Part shown: positions 52,450-60,787 of the stretch, piece after piece
How positions within the stretch are numbered: position 1 is the stretch's first letter
How the letters are laid out: every line of letters starts with the position of its first letter
From: Clostridia bacterium
GTDB taxonomy: Bacteria; Bacillota_A; Clostridia; UMGS1883; HGM11501
NCBI GenBank assembly: GCA_017536285.1
Contig: JAFXHP010000009.1
Coordinates: 1 to 60,787 of the forward strand
Reading direction: 5' to 3'
DNA: 60,787 nucleotides
Position numbers and translations under genes: made by a program
The notes under the pieces: generated by a model
What the model saw: the letters and a program-made list of their open reading frames with translations, nothing else
The model's database searches: none
Told to the model about the DNA's origin: nothing

Positions 52450-53145
52450 ATGTATTTTGCAGGAAAAACAGACAAAGGCATGGTAAGAGAAAACAATGAA
52501 GATTTTTTCTATGCTGACGGAAAGCTTCTTGTTGTGGCTGACGGAATGGGCGGACACAATGCCGGAGAAGTGGCAAGTAAGCTTGCTGTAAATACAGTCA
52601 TTTCTGTTCTGGACGGAATTGAAGGGGACTACGAGAAGCATATTATTTTGGCTATAAAGGAAGCTAATGAAAAGGTATACAACATGGCAACCGGAGAAAG
52701 AGAAGGCATGGGAACCACTCTGGACATCGGAATTTACGAATCGGGAAAGCTTTATCTTGGCCATGTTGGAGACAGCAGAGTGTATGTGATAAGAAACGGA
52801 CAGGCGATAAAAATAACAGAAGACCATTCTTATGTGGAAATGCTTTTGAAAAAGGGTGAAATAACTCAGGAAGAAGCAAAAAACTACCCGATGAAAAACA
52901 TGATAACAAGAGCAATAGGTGTAGGCAAAGAAGTCGAGGGAGACTTTTACGAATTTAATATAGAAGATGGGGACAAAATTCTTTTCTGCACTGACGGACT
53001 TACAAATATGTTGACAGACGGAGAAATTGCAGAGATTATACTTGGCAGCGACGATACAGCCTCAGCAGCGGAAAAGCTTCTGGAAAGGGCAAATGCTGCA
53101 GGCGGAAAAGACAATATAACAGTGATTGTCGCAGACAAATTTTAA
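52450..53145 (+). CDS. prpC: PP2C-family serine/threonine phosphatase
   Basis: The protein has about 231 residues; ATG 52450 is seven bases after AAAGGGGG, and ATG 52444 is too close. PP2C motifs in order are RENNEDFF, VVADGMGGHNAGEVAS (metal Asp), GMGTTLDIG, GHVGDSRVYVI, FCTDGLTNML and GGKDNITVIV. It removes phosphates added by the PknB-type kinase encoded 51 bases downstream. The pair controls growth, cell wall and dormancy responses in Gram-positive bacteria. Confidence 0.95.
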   Translation: MYFAGKTDKGMVRENNEDFFYADGKLLVVADGMGGHNAGEVASKLAVNTVISVLDGIEGDYEKHIILAIKEANEKVYNMATGEREGMGTTLDIGIYESGKLYLGHVGDSRVYVIRNGQAIKITEDHSYVEMLLKKGEITQEEAKNYPMKNMITRAIGVGKEVEGDFYEFNIEDGDKILFCTDGLTNMLTDGEIAEIILGSDDTASAAEKLLERANAAGGKDNITVIVADKF

Positions 53146-53196
53146 TTTGAGATATACCTTTTGGTAAAAATACATCTCCGGAAAGGAATGTCAGAT

Positions 53197-55116
53197 ATGG
53201 GTGAAATTATTCTTGGAGGAAGATACATAATTGAAAGTGAAATAGGTACAGGCGGCATGGCCATAGTGTATAAGGCTATGGATAAAATGCTTAACAGAAC
53301 TGTTGCTGTAAAGGTTTTAAGACCTGAATTCAAGCAGGACGAAGAATTTATAAAACGTTTTGACATAGAGGCAAAGGCTGCCGCAGGTTTAAGCCATCCG
53401 AATATTGTAGGCATTTACGATGTGGGAATACACGAGGGACTAAGATATATCGTAATGGAATATGTGGACGGCACTACGCTTAAAGAATATATAACTAAAA
53501 TGGGTAAGGTACCCTGGAAAAATGCGTTTAAATTTGCACTTCAGATATGTGCGGCACTTGGCCATGCTCATGAGCGTAAGGTTATACACAGAGATATAAA
53601 GCCTCATAATATTATGGTAGGCAGCGACGGAGCACTCAAGGTCATGGATTTTGGTATTGCAAGGGCAACCTCTGCATCCACAACGACTCTTGGCTCTAAG
53701 GTTCTGGGTTCAGCTCATTATCTTTCTCCCGAACAGGCGAGAGGCGGATTTACCGACGAACGAAGCGATCTTTATTCTCTTGGTGTTTGTCTTTACGAAA
53801 TGGTAACCGGAAAGGTGCCTTTTGAAGCTGATAATACGGTTGCTGTTGCAATGCAGCATTTGCAGAAAGAGCCTGAAAAGCCTTCTGACTTTACAGAAGA
53901 CCTTCCTGCTGCTGCCGAATATATTATATTAAAGGCAATGCGTAAAGAGCAAAGCCAAAGATATCTGTCGGCTTCTGCTATGGAGTCCGATATTTTAAGA
54001 CTTATGGCAGATCCTTCAGTGGAACTGAGCGATAATGACAATCAGGGTTTCTATTCCACGAAACAGATTGATGTGGAGGAAATTGCAGAGGAAAGCCGCA
54101 AGGTCGATGAGACTTCTTCTAAAAAAACAGAAAGTAAAAATGCTAAAAAAATTATCGGAATCAGTGTTTTGTGTGTGGCAATTGTTGCAGTAATGGCACT
54201 TGGTGCCAAGATGGCTTTTGACTGGTTTTACAAAGGAACTGATAACATAATAACGCCTAATCTTAAAGGACTTACGTTAAGTCAGGCTGAGGAAAAGGTT
54301 TTAGAGCTTGATGAAGAAATTGTTGTTGTTGTAAGAAAAGAAGAATACAGTGTTCAGGAAGAAAAGGATAAAATTATAAATCAGGAGCCTGAAGAAGGAA
54401 AAAATATTCCCGGGTCAAAAGAGATTTATGTTGTAGTAAGTCTTGGCGCTGAAATGTTTAAGCTGGATGATTTCGTTGGTGAAAATTCGGATTATGCTCT
54501 TGAGGTTGTGAAAGAACTGGGACTTAAGGGACAGATTATAGTGGAAGAAAATGATGACTACAACGAGAAGCACGATGAAGGACTTGTTACAAGACAGGAA
54601 CCTGCAGAAGGCACGATGGTAAGAAGCGGAGACGTGGTTATTCTTTACGAGAGCAAGGGTGGAGAAGACATTGATCCGAAAATTCCAGATGTGACAGGAA
54701 TGGACATTAATGAGGCAAAGACCACTCTTAATAACAAAGGATATTATAATATTAATATCACAGAAGAAGTGAATAAAGACGTGATAGAAGGTACGGTTCT
54801 CAGCCAGAGCCCCGAAAGTCCTTCCAGAATCAATGTGGAGGATGTAATAGAATTGGTTGTATCTACGACAAAGGAACCGGAGAATACCGAAAAAGAAGAA
54901 ACGTCTCAGAAAAAAGCTACTCTTACTTTTACTGTTCCGGCAGGAACGGCGGCAGTAAATGTTAAGGTTATAAGAGGGGATAACGGTGAGACGGTTTACA
55001 AGAAAACTCACAATCCGCTGGATACGGTAAGCATTGAAGTAAAGGCCGGCACGTCCGTTGCCTATGAGATCTATATTAACGACGTATTTTACGAAGAAAA
55101 GAGTGTGCAGGGTTAA
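53197..55116 (+). CDS. pknB: Membrane serine/threonine kinase with PASTA domains (PknB/PrkC type)
   Basis: The protein has about 639 residues, starting at ATG 53197 after AAAGGA. The kinase domain (1-270) has GTGGMAIVYKAM, AVKVLRPEF, IHRDIKPHNIMVG and VMDFGIARAT. A membrane helix near 316-340 follows. Outside lie three PASTA repeats (about 348-560) that sense peptidoglycan fragments (for example DVTGMDINEAKTTLNNKGYYN). An extra domain of about 70 residues after the last PASTA (VPAGTAAVNVKVIRGDNGETVY) looks like a beta-sandwich of unknown function. It overlaps rsgA by one base. Confidence 0.96.
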   Translation: MGEIILGGRYIIESEIGTGGMAIVYKAMDKMLNRTVAVKVLRPEFKQDEEFIKRFDIEAKAAAGLSHPNIVGIYDVGIHEGLRYIVMEYVDGTTLKEYITKMGKVPWKNAFKFALQICAALGHAHERKVIHRDIKPHNIMVGSDGALKVMDFGIARATSASTTTLGSKVLGSAHYLSPEQARGGFTDERSDLYSLGVCLYEMVTGKVPFEADNTVAVAMQHLQKEPEKPSDFTEDLPAAAEYIILKAMRKEQSQRYLSASAMESDILRLMADPSVELSDNDNQGFYSTKQIDVEEIAEESRKVDETSSKKTESKNAKKIIGISVLCVAIVAVMALGAKMAFDWFYKGTDNIITPNLKGLTLSQAEEKVLELDEEIVVVVRKEEYSVQEEKDKIINQEPEEGKNIPGSKEIYVVVSLGAEMFKLDDFVGENSDYALEVVKELGLKGQIIVEENDDYNEKHDEGLVTRQEPAEGTMVRSGDVVILYESKGGEDIDPKIPDVTGMDINEAKTTLNNKGYYNINITEEVNKDVIEGTVLSQSPESPSRINVEDVIELVVSTTKEPENTEKEETSQKKATLTFTVPAGTAAVNVKVIRGDNGETVYKKTHNPLDTVSIEVKAGTSVAYEIYINDVFYEEKSVQG

Positions 55117-55982
55117 TGCGCGGAAGAATAACAAAGGGCGTAGGCGGACTTTATACAGTGGAAGCCGACGGAGTTATGTATGAGTGTTCCGTAAGAGGCA
55201 AGTTCAGACAAAAGAATTATCTTTCGCCTCTGGTGGGGGACTTTGTGGATATAGTGCAGATTGACGAAGAGACATCGGCAATAAATGAGATATTGCCAAG
55301 AAAAAATATGCTGATACGTCCTAATGTTGCAAACATTGATAACCTTATAATTACCTTTGCGGTACAAAGTCCGAAACCTGACCTTTTACTGGTGGATAAG
55401 CTGTCGGCAGTGGCGTTATCCAAAGATATCGGAGTCATAATATCTATTACTAAGAGCGACCTTAATGATGCATCGGAGTATGTTTCAATTTATGAGTCGG
55501 CCGGTTTTCCGGTAATAGTTACAGGAAAAGATAATAGGGACGGCGTTGAAAAGCTTAAAGAGCTTACAAAGGATAAGGTTACGGCTTTCGCCGGTGCTTC
55601 CGGCGTGGGAAAATCCACTTTACTTAATTCATTTGGCGAAGAATTTTCGCTGAAAACGGGAAATGTAAGCGAAAAAATTGAGCGAGGAAAGCATACAACC
55701 AGACATGCGGAGCTGCTTTCTTTGTCTTACGGAGGATATGTCCTGGATACACCGGGATTCAGCTCCTTTGAGGCTACGGATATCGACATCCCTGCATGTT
55801 TCCCTGAGTTTGCTTCTCACATGGAATACTGCCGTTTTAACGACTGTACCCACAGAAACGAGCCTGATTGCGGAGTGAAGGCAGCACTGGAACGCGGGGA
55901 AATTTTCGCATCCAGATATGACAGCTATATAAAAATGGTTGAAGAAAAGAAAGAATATGAAAAATACAACCCGAAAGGATGA
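55116..55982 (+). CDS. rsgA: Ribosome small-subunit-dependent GTPase RsgA
   Basis: The 288-residue circularly permuted GTPase has an OB fold first (about 1-70), then the G4 motif ITKSD before the P-loop [12 protein letters not shown], with G3 in [11 protein letters not shown]-terminal zinc site is formed by [20 protein letters not shown] and a nearby His. It acts late in 30S maturation. Its ATG overlaps the pknB stop, as is common in this cluster, and the next start (rpe) follows within a few bases. Confidence 0.97.
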   Translation: MRGRITKGVGGLYTVEADGVMYECSVRGKFRQKNYLSPLVGDFVDIVQIDEETSAINEILPRKNMLIRPNVANIDNLIITFAVQSPKPDLLLVDKLSAVALSKDIGVIISITKSDLNDASEYVSIYESAGFPVIVTGKDNRDGVEKLKELTKDKVTAFAGASGVGKSTLLNSFGEEFSLKTGNVSEKIERGKHTTRHAELLSLSYGGYVLDTPGFSSFEATDIDIPACFPEFASHMEYCRFNDCTHRNEPDCGVKAALERGEIFASRYDSYIKMVEEKKEYEKYNPKG

Positions 55983-55987
55983 CAGAA

Positions 55988-56638
55988 ATGATAAAAATTT
56001 CACCTTCGATTCTTGCATCTGATTTTGCAAACCTTGAAAAGGAAATAAAGAAAATTGACGAGGCCGGAGCAGACCTTATTCATATTGATGTGATGGACGG
56101 ATGCTTTGTTCCTAACATTTCTTTCGGTTTACCGGTAATATCGGCAATAAGAAAATGCACAGAGAAACCCTTTGATGTTCATCTTATGATTGATGCACCA
56201 GAGCGTTATATTGAAGATTTCAAGAAGGCCGGAGCGGATATTATAACCGTACATGCCGAGGCAACTCGTCATCTTCACAGAACACTTCAGAGTATAAAAG
56301 CTCTGGGGCTTAAAGCCGGCGTTGCATTAAATCCTGGAACGGATGAGTCGGTTATTAAATATGTTTTGGATTATACCGATATGGTGCTTGTAATGACAGT
56401 TAATCCGGGATTTGGCGGACAGAAATTTATTCCCGAAACAGTGGAGAAAATCCGAAAGGTGAAAGAAATTATAGGCGACAGAAAAATAGATATACAGGTA
56501 GATGGAGGAATAAGTGCAGGAAATGTATCGGTTGTTGTTGAAGCGGGAGCTAATGTAATTGTTGCAGGCTCTGCAATCTTTAACGCACCTTCGGCAAAGG
56601 AAGAAATTGATAAAATGAAAAGCTGTGAGGTAAAATGA
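55988..56638 (+). CDS. rpe: Ribulose-phosphate 3-epimerase
   Basis: The 216-residue TIM-barrel enzyme interconverts ribulose-5-phosphate and xylulose-5-phosphate. ATG 55988 is eight bases after AAAGGA; ATG 55979 overlaps the rsgA stop. Motifs are [28 protein letters not shown] (metal His and Asp), [18 protein letters not shown] and [11 protein letters not shown]. It belongs to the conserved block; the pathway link to its neighbours is genomic, not metabolic. Confidence 0.97.
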   Translation: MIKISPSILASDFANLEKEIKKIDEAGADLIHIDVMDGCFVPNISFGLPVISAIRKCTEKPFDVHLMIDAPERYIEDFKKAGADIITVHAEATRHLHRTLQSIKALGLKAGVALNPGTDESVIKYVLDYTDMVLVMTVNPGFGGQKFIPETVEKIRKVKEIIGDRKIDIQVDGGISAGNVSVVVEAGANVIVAGSAIFNAPSAKEEIDKMKSCEVK

Positions 56639-57243
56639 AAAAAGCTTTGATTGTAGCTGCAGGAAGTATTGACGGCATAAAGATAAATGAACAATATGAT
56701 TTGATAATTGCAGCAGACGGCGGATATGACAAGGCAAAGGCTTTGGGTTTAGAACCTGATATATTCATAGGAGACATGGATTCTTTGGAGTCCCCTCTTG
56801 AAGATGTAGAAAAAATTAAACTTGAAGTCCATAAGGATTTTACCGATACCGAGGCGGCAATAGAAAAGGCTGTTGAAGAAGGGTATGAAAGTATCACGGT
56901 TATAGGAGGTATCGGAACGAGGTTTGATCACTCCATGGCCAACGCATGCCTGCTTAAAAAATATGTAGGCAAAGGAATTAAAATTATACTTAAAGATGCC
57001 CATAATGAGATATTTGCTTTCAGCGAAAGCTGTGAAATAAAAGGGCATAGGGGAGAAACGATTTCCTTTCTTCCTCTTGACAGCGTTGTTAAAGGTGTTT
57101 CTCTTGAAGGATTTTACTATCCGCTTTTGAATGCTGAAGTTAAAATCGGAGAGACTCTTACGGTGAGTAATGTAATTACAGAAGAAACGGCAAGAGTAAA
57201 GGCAGAAAAAGGAGTACTTCTTGCGATTATTGCAAAGGACTAA
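56635..57243 (+). CDS. thiN: Thiamine pyrophosphokinase
   Basis: The 202-residue enzyme makes thiamine diphosphate from thiamine and ATP. The N-terminal domain has [28 protein letters not shown] and [13 protein letters not shown] (metal and substrate Asp residues). [17 protein letters not shown] follows, and a C-terminal beta domain binds thiamine. The length is typical. It overlaps rpe by four bases and closes the operon before a terminator. Confidence 0.95.
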   Translation: MKKALIVAAGSIDGIKINEQYDLIIAADGGYDKAKALGLEPDIFIGDMDSLESPLEDVEKIKLEVHKDFTDTEAAIEKAVEEGYESITVIGGIGTRFDHSMANACLLKKYVGKGIKIILKDAHNEIFAFSESCEIKGHRGETISFLPLDSVVKGVSLEGFYYPLLNAEVKIGETLTVSNVITEETARVKAEKGVLLAIIAKD

Positions 57244-57257
57244 AAAATGAACTAATG

Positions 57258-57285
57258 AAAAAGCAGCCGGGAGGCTGCTTTTTTT
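57258..57285. terminator. Terminator between thiN and the acyl-CoA ligase gene
   Basis: AAAAAGCAGCC, loop GGGA, GGCTGC and T7. It ends thiN transcription, and its A run would serve the opposite gene too. Confidence 0.93.
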
Positions 57286-58816
57286 ATATCATATTTCTTT
57301 TGATTTTACCTGTTGTGGTTTTCTTGAATTCTTCGGTGGTATATTCAACAAGCTTTATTTCTTTGAAAGAAACCAGGTTCGCATTTATCTTTTTGATTTC
57401 TTCTGCCAGCACGTCCGGATTTGTAAGCTCCTCGTCATAAACGATTTTTGCGGCAATTTTTGGACGCTCTTCATTTGTGAGATAAATAACGGATTCCTTA
57501 ACTCCCGGAATTCCGCTTATAAGAAGCTCTATTTCTTCGGGAAAAACATTTTTACCGTTGGGAAGTACTATGACGTTTTTCTTTCTTCCGCTGACAAAGA
57601 TGAATCCGTCTTTGTCCATATATCCAAGGTCACCGGTGTGAAAATATCCGTCGATAACAGGCGATACATCTTCGCCCATATAGCCAAGCATTATATTGGG
57701 ACCTTTTGCTATTATTTCACCGATGCCGTTTTCATCGGGATTGTCTATCTTTATTTCAATTCCGGGAAGAGGCTTTCCGATTGAGCCCAGTCGCATGTTG
57801 TCGTCGTTTTCTGCTGACAGTACGGGAGCGGTTTCTGTGAGGCCATACCCCTGAATGAGAAGAATTCCGATGTCATTAAAGAAGTTTATGGTTTCGGGAC
57901 TTAATGCTGCAGCACCGCTTATGATAAGACGGAGCTTGCTTAAATTTTTACGAACAATTTTAAAGAGGGGGCCTCTTAAATCAATCTTAAGCTTTAAGAA
58001 AAAGCGGGAAATAGCACGAAGAACATTGAATAATCCGAGAATCTTTTTCTTTCTGAGAACGGTCTCTACGGTTTCTTTCATTCTGTCGAGAATCAGGGGA
58101 ACTCCGACAAATACAGTAATGTCATACTCGTCAAGAGCCTTCTTTACACGTAATCCCTCGCAGAACACGGAACACATTCCTAAATTAAGGAACAGGAGTG
58201 TTGCAGTAAGGCCGAAGGCGTGGAAGAATGGGAGAAGTGCAAGGTTTACATCGTTTTCGTAAAAATTTTCCCATTTTATCAAACCATCAACATTGGAAAG
58301 AATGTTGGTTTGGGAAAGCATAACGGCTTTGGAGTCTGAGGTAGTGCCGGAAGTGAACATTAATACCCCTATTTCATCGGGATTTCTTACGGGCATTTCG
58401 TGGATATTTTTCGATTTAAGCGATTCTAAATCTTCCATGTTTATTTTTAAGGGGATATTCTGCTTTTCTGCTTTTTCTGAAATTTCTTTTGAATAGATAA
58501 GGAGAGATGCAAAGCTTCTTTCCATTACCCTTGAAAATTCAACTTCAGGCAGATTGGCATCAACAGGTACAAGAATATTTCCGCTGTAAAATACTGCCAG
58601 TGCGGAAATAACCCAATTGTAAGAATTTTTTCCTGAAACGGCAATGTATTTGTCAGTAAGACCTTTTTCAATTATGCCGTTGGCGAGGGCAGTAACATCT
58701 GAATATAATCTGTCATAGCTGATTTTTACCTGCTGTTTATTTTTTTTTATAATAAAAGCGGTATTATTTTTGAATTTTGCACAAATATTGTCAAGCATTG
58801 TTTTCATTGTATACAT
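57284..58816 (-). CDS. AMP-dependent acyl-CoA synthetase / ligase
   Basis: The 510-residue ANL-superfamily enzyme activates a carboxylic acid to an acyl-adenylate and then usually an acyl-CoA. Motifs are MFTSGTTSDSKAVMLSQ (ATP loop), HAFGLTATLLFLNLG, GYGLTETAPVLS, YFHTGDLGYMDKDG and VSGRKKNVIVLPNGKNVFP. Lysine near the C terminus (TTGKIKRN) is the expected catalytic residue. It resembles long-chain acyl-CoA ligases, but the substrate is not identifiable. It starts six bases after AGGAGG and is transcribed alone, divergent from the DUF1836 gene. Confidence 0.93.
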   Translation of the reverse strand: MYTMKTMLDNICAKFKNNTAFIIKKNKQQVKISYDRLYSDVTALANGIIEKGLTDKYIAVSGKNSYNWVISALAVFYSGNILVPVDANLPEVEFSRVMERSFASLLIYSKEISEKAEKQNIPLKINMEDLESLKSKNIHEMPVRNPDEIGVLMFTSGTTSDSKAVMLSQTNILSNVDGLIKWENFYENDVNLALLPFFHAFGLTATLLFLNLGMCSVFCEGLRVKKALDEYDITVFVGVPLILDRMKETVETVLRKKKILGLFNVLRAISRFFLKLKIDLRGPLFKIVRKNLSKLRLIISGAAALSPETINFFNDIGILLIQGYGLTETAPVLSAENDDNMRLGSIGKPLPGIEIKIDNPDENGIGEIIAKGPNIMLGYMGEDVSPVIDGYFHTGDLGYMDKDGFIFVSGRKKNVIVLPNGKNVFPEEIELLISGIPGVKESVIYLTNEERPKIAAKIVYDEELTNPDVLAEEIKKINANLVSFKEIKLVEYTTEEFKKTTTGKIKRNMI

Positions 58817-58863
58817 AAAAAACCTCCTAATACGTTGTATCTGAATATCTAGTATGCAATACT

Positions 58864-58892
58864 ATATTAGCACGCTTCTTGTATTTTGTCAA
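58864..58892 (-). promoter_or_regulatory. Promoter of the acyl-CoA ligase gene
   Basis: On the minus strand: TTGACA (58892-58887), 17 bases, TAATAT (58869-58864). Confidence 0.75.
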
Positions 58893-58911
58893 TAGGCGTA
58901 AGAAAATATAT

Positions 58912-58940
58912 TTGACAATGTGCTTGTTTTTATATATAAT
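58912..58940 (+). promoter_or_regulatory. Perfect consensus promoter of the DUF1836 operon
   Basis: TTGACA (58912-58917), 17 bases, TATAAT (58935-58940), 24 bases before the start codon. The divergent ligase promoter begins only 20 bases to the left. Confidence 0.88.
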
Positions 58941-58964
58941 AGTTTTAATAAAGGAGAGGTTTTT

Positions 58965-59501
58965 ATGAAATTGGATAAAGCGGTATTGGAAAAATCCATC
59001 GCCGATTGGGAAAAGAATGCTGAGGAAAAGCATTTGCCCACATGGGAAGAACTTCCGGGAATTGAATTATATATGGATCAGGTAATTACTCTGCTTGGAG
59101 AATATCTTTCGATTATGGGAGGGGAAAAGGTTATAACCCAGCCTATGATTAATAATTATGTAAAGCTTGGAATAATGCCTGCTCCGGTGAAAAAACGATA
59201 TTCTAAAAAACATCTTGCTTTTCTTATCGTAATATGTTTTCTTAAGCAGACTTTAAGTATGGAGCTTATTAAAAAAATAATTCCTGTTGAAAGCAGCGAT
59301 GAGGAAATAACGGAAATATATAAGGCGTTTACGGAAAATCAGAAAAAAGCATACAGTTATGTAATGGAAAATGTTAAAAAGGTGGCAGGCCCCATTCTTG
59401 AAACAGAAAGCAATAAAAGAATGAATGACCTTGTTATGCAGATAAGTATTACGTCCAACATGTGTAAGCTTTTAACAGAGACGATTATCCCGAATGAATA
59501 A
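58965..59501 (+). CDS. DUF1836 domain-containing protein, possible MerR-like regulator
   Basis: The 178-residue protein starts at 58965 after AAAGGAGAGG. The pattern TWEELPGIELYMDQVITLL, then ITQPMINNYVKLGIMPAPVKKRYSKKHL with LAFLIVICFLKQTLSM, matches DUF1836. In that family the NNYVKLG...RY segment resembles a MerR-type winged helix that reads DNA. No membrane segment or signal is present. It has a perfect promoter and is followed 19 bases later by a secreted protein, and it is divergent from an acyl-CoA ligase gene. It could regulate either neighbour, but the sequence does not prove this. Confidence 0.85.
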   Translation: MKLDKAVLEKSIADWEKNAEEKHLPTWEELPGIELYMDQVITLLGEYLSIMGGEKVITQPMINNYVKLGIMPAPVKKRYSKKHLAFLIVICFLKQTLSMELIKKIIPVESSDEEITEIYKAFTENQKKAYSYVMENVKKVAGPILETESNKRMNDLVMQISITSNMCKLLTETIIPNE

Positions 59502-59520
59502 TTTCAGAAAGGAGAAACAT

Positions 59521-60627
59521 ATGAAAAAGAAATTTATATTTATCATATCTTTACTTACAATGATTCTCGTTATGGGAATGGCTTCTTCAGCTCATGAACA
59601 GCTGCAGGATGCGACTTTGGAAATAACAGTAACTGCTACAAACGGAGGAAGAGTTTATCGTGGAGATGACAACTGGTCTGCACTTACAGGGCTTGAACTC
59701 AGCAGAGGCACTGAAATTACACTTGAGGCGATAGAAAATAAAGGTAAGTTTGTATACTGGAAAGATGAGATAAGTAACAAAATTATTTCTGACGATCCTA
59801 CATACACATTTACATTGATAAAAGACATGAATATAACGGCATTTTTCTTACCGGATAACTATCTTGCATCATATGGATACGTTACTTTTGCTGACATAAA
59901 CGGAAGGATTTTTCGCTCCAATTATGTGGCAGACGGTGCTGCGGCAAATGAACCTGATGTTTCCTGGGTGGAAAATCCGGGATACACTCTTGTGGGATGG
60001 GATTCTGACGAATGGAAGAATGTTTCGGCAGGAGAAATATTGCTTATAAGAACGGAGTATGAAAAAAAGGAAGTCAGCTACGAGCTTTCGGTTACCGGAG
60101 GCAGCAGTGACCCTCTGCTTTCGGAATATGAATATGATGAATTGGTAACTATAGTTGCCGATGCGGCATTGATACCGCAGGATAAAGTTTTTGCAGGATG
60201 GAATGTAAACGGAGAAAAAGTGGCATATTCCAAAATTTTCGGTATAAGAATGGGTTGCAACGTTGAGGCGGAAGCTGTATATGCTGAAGAAGAATGTGAA
60301 AATCTTCCGCTTGTGGCTGTTATTGATGTGGATACTGAGGTTTATTCCAATGGCGTATCGATTCTTATGATGAGAAATATTCCTGAAGAATACGAAGTCG
60401 TGGAATCCGGTATGCTTATGGCTTACGGTACGTCTGAAGATGCTCTTACAATAGATTCTGCCTCGGTAACGGTGGCAAAGGCTTTGGATAATTCGCACAG
60501 GGGAATGTACAGATATAACAAGAATCTCGGAACAGGTGCGACTTTAAGAGTAGTTCCTTATGTGATTTACAAAACTGACGATACGCTTTATATAACTTAT
60601 GGTACAGAAAAAAGAATAACAAGATAA
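59521..60627 (+). CDS. Secreted protein with bacterial-repeat-like beta domains
   Basis: The 368-residue protein starts at ATG 59521 after AAAGGAG. A signal peptide covers residues 1-23 or so (cleavage near SSA). The body has two or three related beta modules of about 70-80 residues with the pattern aromatic-x-x-GW or Y-W-K in VYWKDE, LVGWDSDEW and FAGWNVNGEKV. These are typical of InlB B-repeat or Flg_new-like extracellular repeats. The last 90 residues (MRNIPEEYEVVESGMLMAYG onward) form an unassigned domain. No anchor is visible, and no function can be assigned. Confidence 0.85.
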   Translation: MKKKFIFIISLLTMILVMGMASSAHEQLQDATLEITVTATNGGRVYRGDDNWSALTGLELSRGTEITLEAIENKGKFVYWKDEISNKIISDDPTYTFTLIKDMNITAFFLPDNYLASYGYVTFADINGRIFRSNYVADGAAANEPDVSWVENPGYTLVGWDSDEWKNVSAGEILLIRTEYEKKEVSYELSVTGGSSDPLLSEYEYDELVTIVADAALIPQDKVFAGWNVNGEKVAYSKIFGIRMGCNVEAEAVYAEEECENLPLVAVIDVDTEVYSNGVSILMMRNIPEEYEVVESGMLMAYGTSEDALTIDSASVTVAKALDNSHRGMYRYNKNLGTGATLRVVPYVIYKTDDTLYITYGTEKRITR

Positions 60628-60651
60628 AAAAACACCGCATTGCTTTTGATA

Positions 60652-60787
60652 TGCACCCCAAAAGTTAGACACTTTTGGAGGTGCATATTTTTATGGGTAA
60701 AAAAGGAGAAAAGAGCAAAAAATACTCGCCAGAATTCAAAATATCTGTTATAATGGATATGCGTAATAACCATTTGGGATATCGCGA
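60652..60787 (+). mobile_element. Left end of an IS3-family insertion sequence (cut by the window edge)
   Basis: The end begins TGCACCCCAAAAGTTAGACA, a recognisable IS3-family (IS150-like) terminal repeat. It lies 25 bases after the stop of the secreted protein gene. The right end, both frames of the transposase and any target duplication are outside the window. The first 33 bases form a hairpin, TGCACC...GGTGCA around CCAAAAG/CTTTTGG with one bulged base. Its right arm contains the ribosome site of the transposase gene. Confidence 0.85.
60693..60787 (+). CDS. IS3-family transposase OrfA, N-terminal fragment
   Basis: The first 31 codons are visible. KKYSPEFKISVIMDMRNN and the following LGYR correspond to the opening of the helix-turn-helix OrfA of IS3/IS150-type elements, where KYSPEFK is the usual start. 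The ATG at 60693 lies 8 bases after GGAGGTG. That ribosome site is inside the terminal hairpin, which should block translation from read-through mRNA and so limit transposition. The frame runs off the window. Confidence 0.85.
   Translation, partial: MGKKGEKSKKYSPEFKISVIMDMRNNHLGYR

Noticed and set aside
54415..55134. A 239-codon minus-strand open frame opposite the PASTA region of the kinase
   Set aside because: It overlaps conserved repeats and has a Phe/Ile/Cys-rich shadow composition without recognisable motifs.
1..60787. CRISPR arrays, tRNA or rRNA genes, prophage or conjugative modules
   Set aside because: No regularly spaced repeats, cloverleaf-like segments, rRNA signatures or phage/conjugation genes were seen in reading both strands. 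Only the IS end at the right edge is mobile.

Overview
The window is chromosomal DNA of a Gram-positive, anaerobic, spore-forming member of the Clostridia, probably an uncultured gut lineage. This is inferred from gene order and content: spoVG-pth-mfd, a yicC-remA-gmk-rpoZ-priA-def-fmt-rsmB-rlmN-PP2C-PknB-rsgA-rpe-thiN block, both dipicolinate synthase subunits, FtsEX with an M23 hydrolase, an NADP-type glutamate dehydrogenase beside NfnAB, AT-rich intergenic DNA and strong AGGAGG ribosome sites. No rRNA, tRNA, CRISPR array or prophage was seen. The only clear mobile DNA is the left end of an IS3-type element at the right edge.

Layout. 1-4880: the tail of one gene and two large secreted proteins, a glycoside-hydrolase-like protein and a triple discoidin-domain protein, both ending in copper-amine-oxidase-like stalk domains. 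4934-7352: an HxxxDG acyltransferase, a zinc-ribbon membrane protein and a small EamA transporter. 7389-10707: exonuclease III (minus strand), a DUF2161 protein, rsmE and an orphan PotD lipoprotein. 10866-14695: gdhA driven by a near-consensus promoter, a double-hairpin spacer, then nfnA and nfnB, forming a nitrogen/NADPH module. 14697-14917: a 221-nt intergenic segment that folds into a closed multi-stem structure. 14924-16382 (minus): dpaB and dpaA for dipicolinic acid, with a candidate sigma-K promoter. 16503-30378: a long co-directional run with hisS, aspS, a Gld-like ABC exporter with DUF4340, a DUF512 protein, der, plsY, gpsA and a sugar nucleotidyltransferase plus kinase pair. 30377-31764 (minus): a cysteine-desulfurase-family enzyme and a DUF3343 protein. 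31902-37093: a PucR-type regulator, ftsE, ftsX, an M23 hydrolase and an S41 protease (cell-wall remodelling at division). Then murC (minus), spoVG, pth, mfd and a PrsA-like lipoprotein. 44288-57243: the conserved yicC-to-thiN block. 57284-60627: an acyl-CoA ligase (minus), a DUF1836 protein and a secreted repeat protein. 60652-60787: the IS end.

The most unusual signals are non-coding or gene-structural. They are the 221-nt structured element beside dpaB; mutually exclusive hairpins between gdhA and nfnA; a perfect consensus promoter whose -10 box overlaps the gpsA start codon; overlapping divergent promoters between xth and the DUF2161 gene; single-base frameshifts in a gldG-like gene and in priA; and an ACG codon where the dpaB start is expected. 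The two frameshifts in otherwise well-preserved genes mean that base-level assembly errors must be considered. I found no complete new multi-gene system that I can defend. The structured element is the best candidate for something undescribed.
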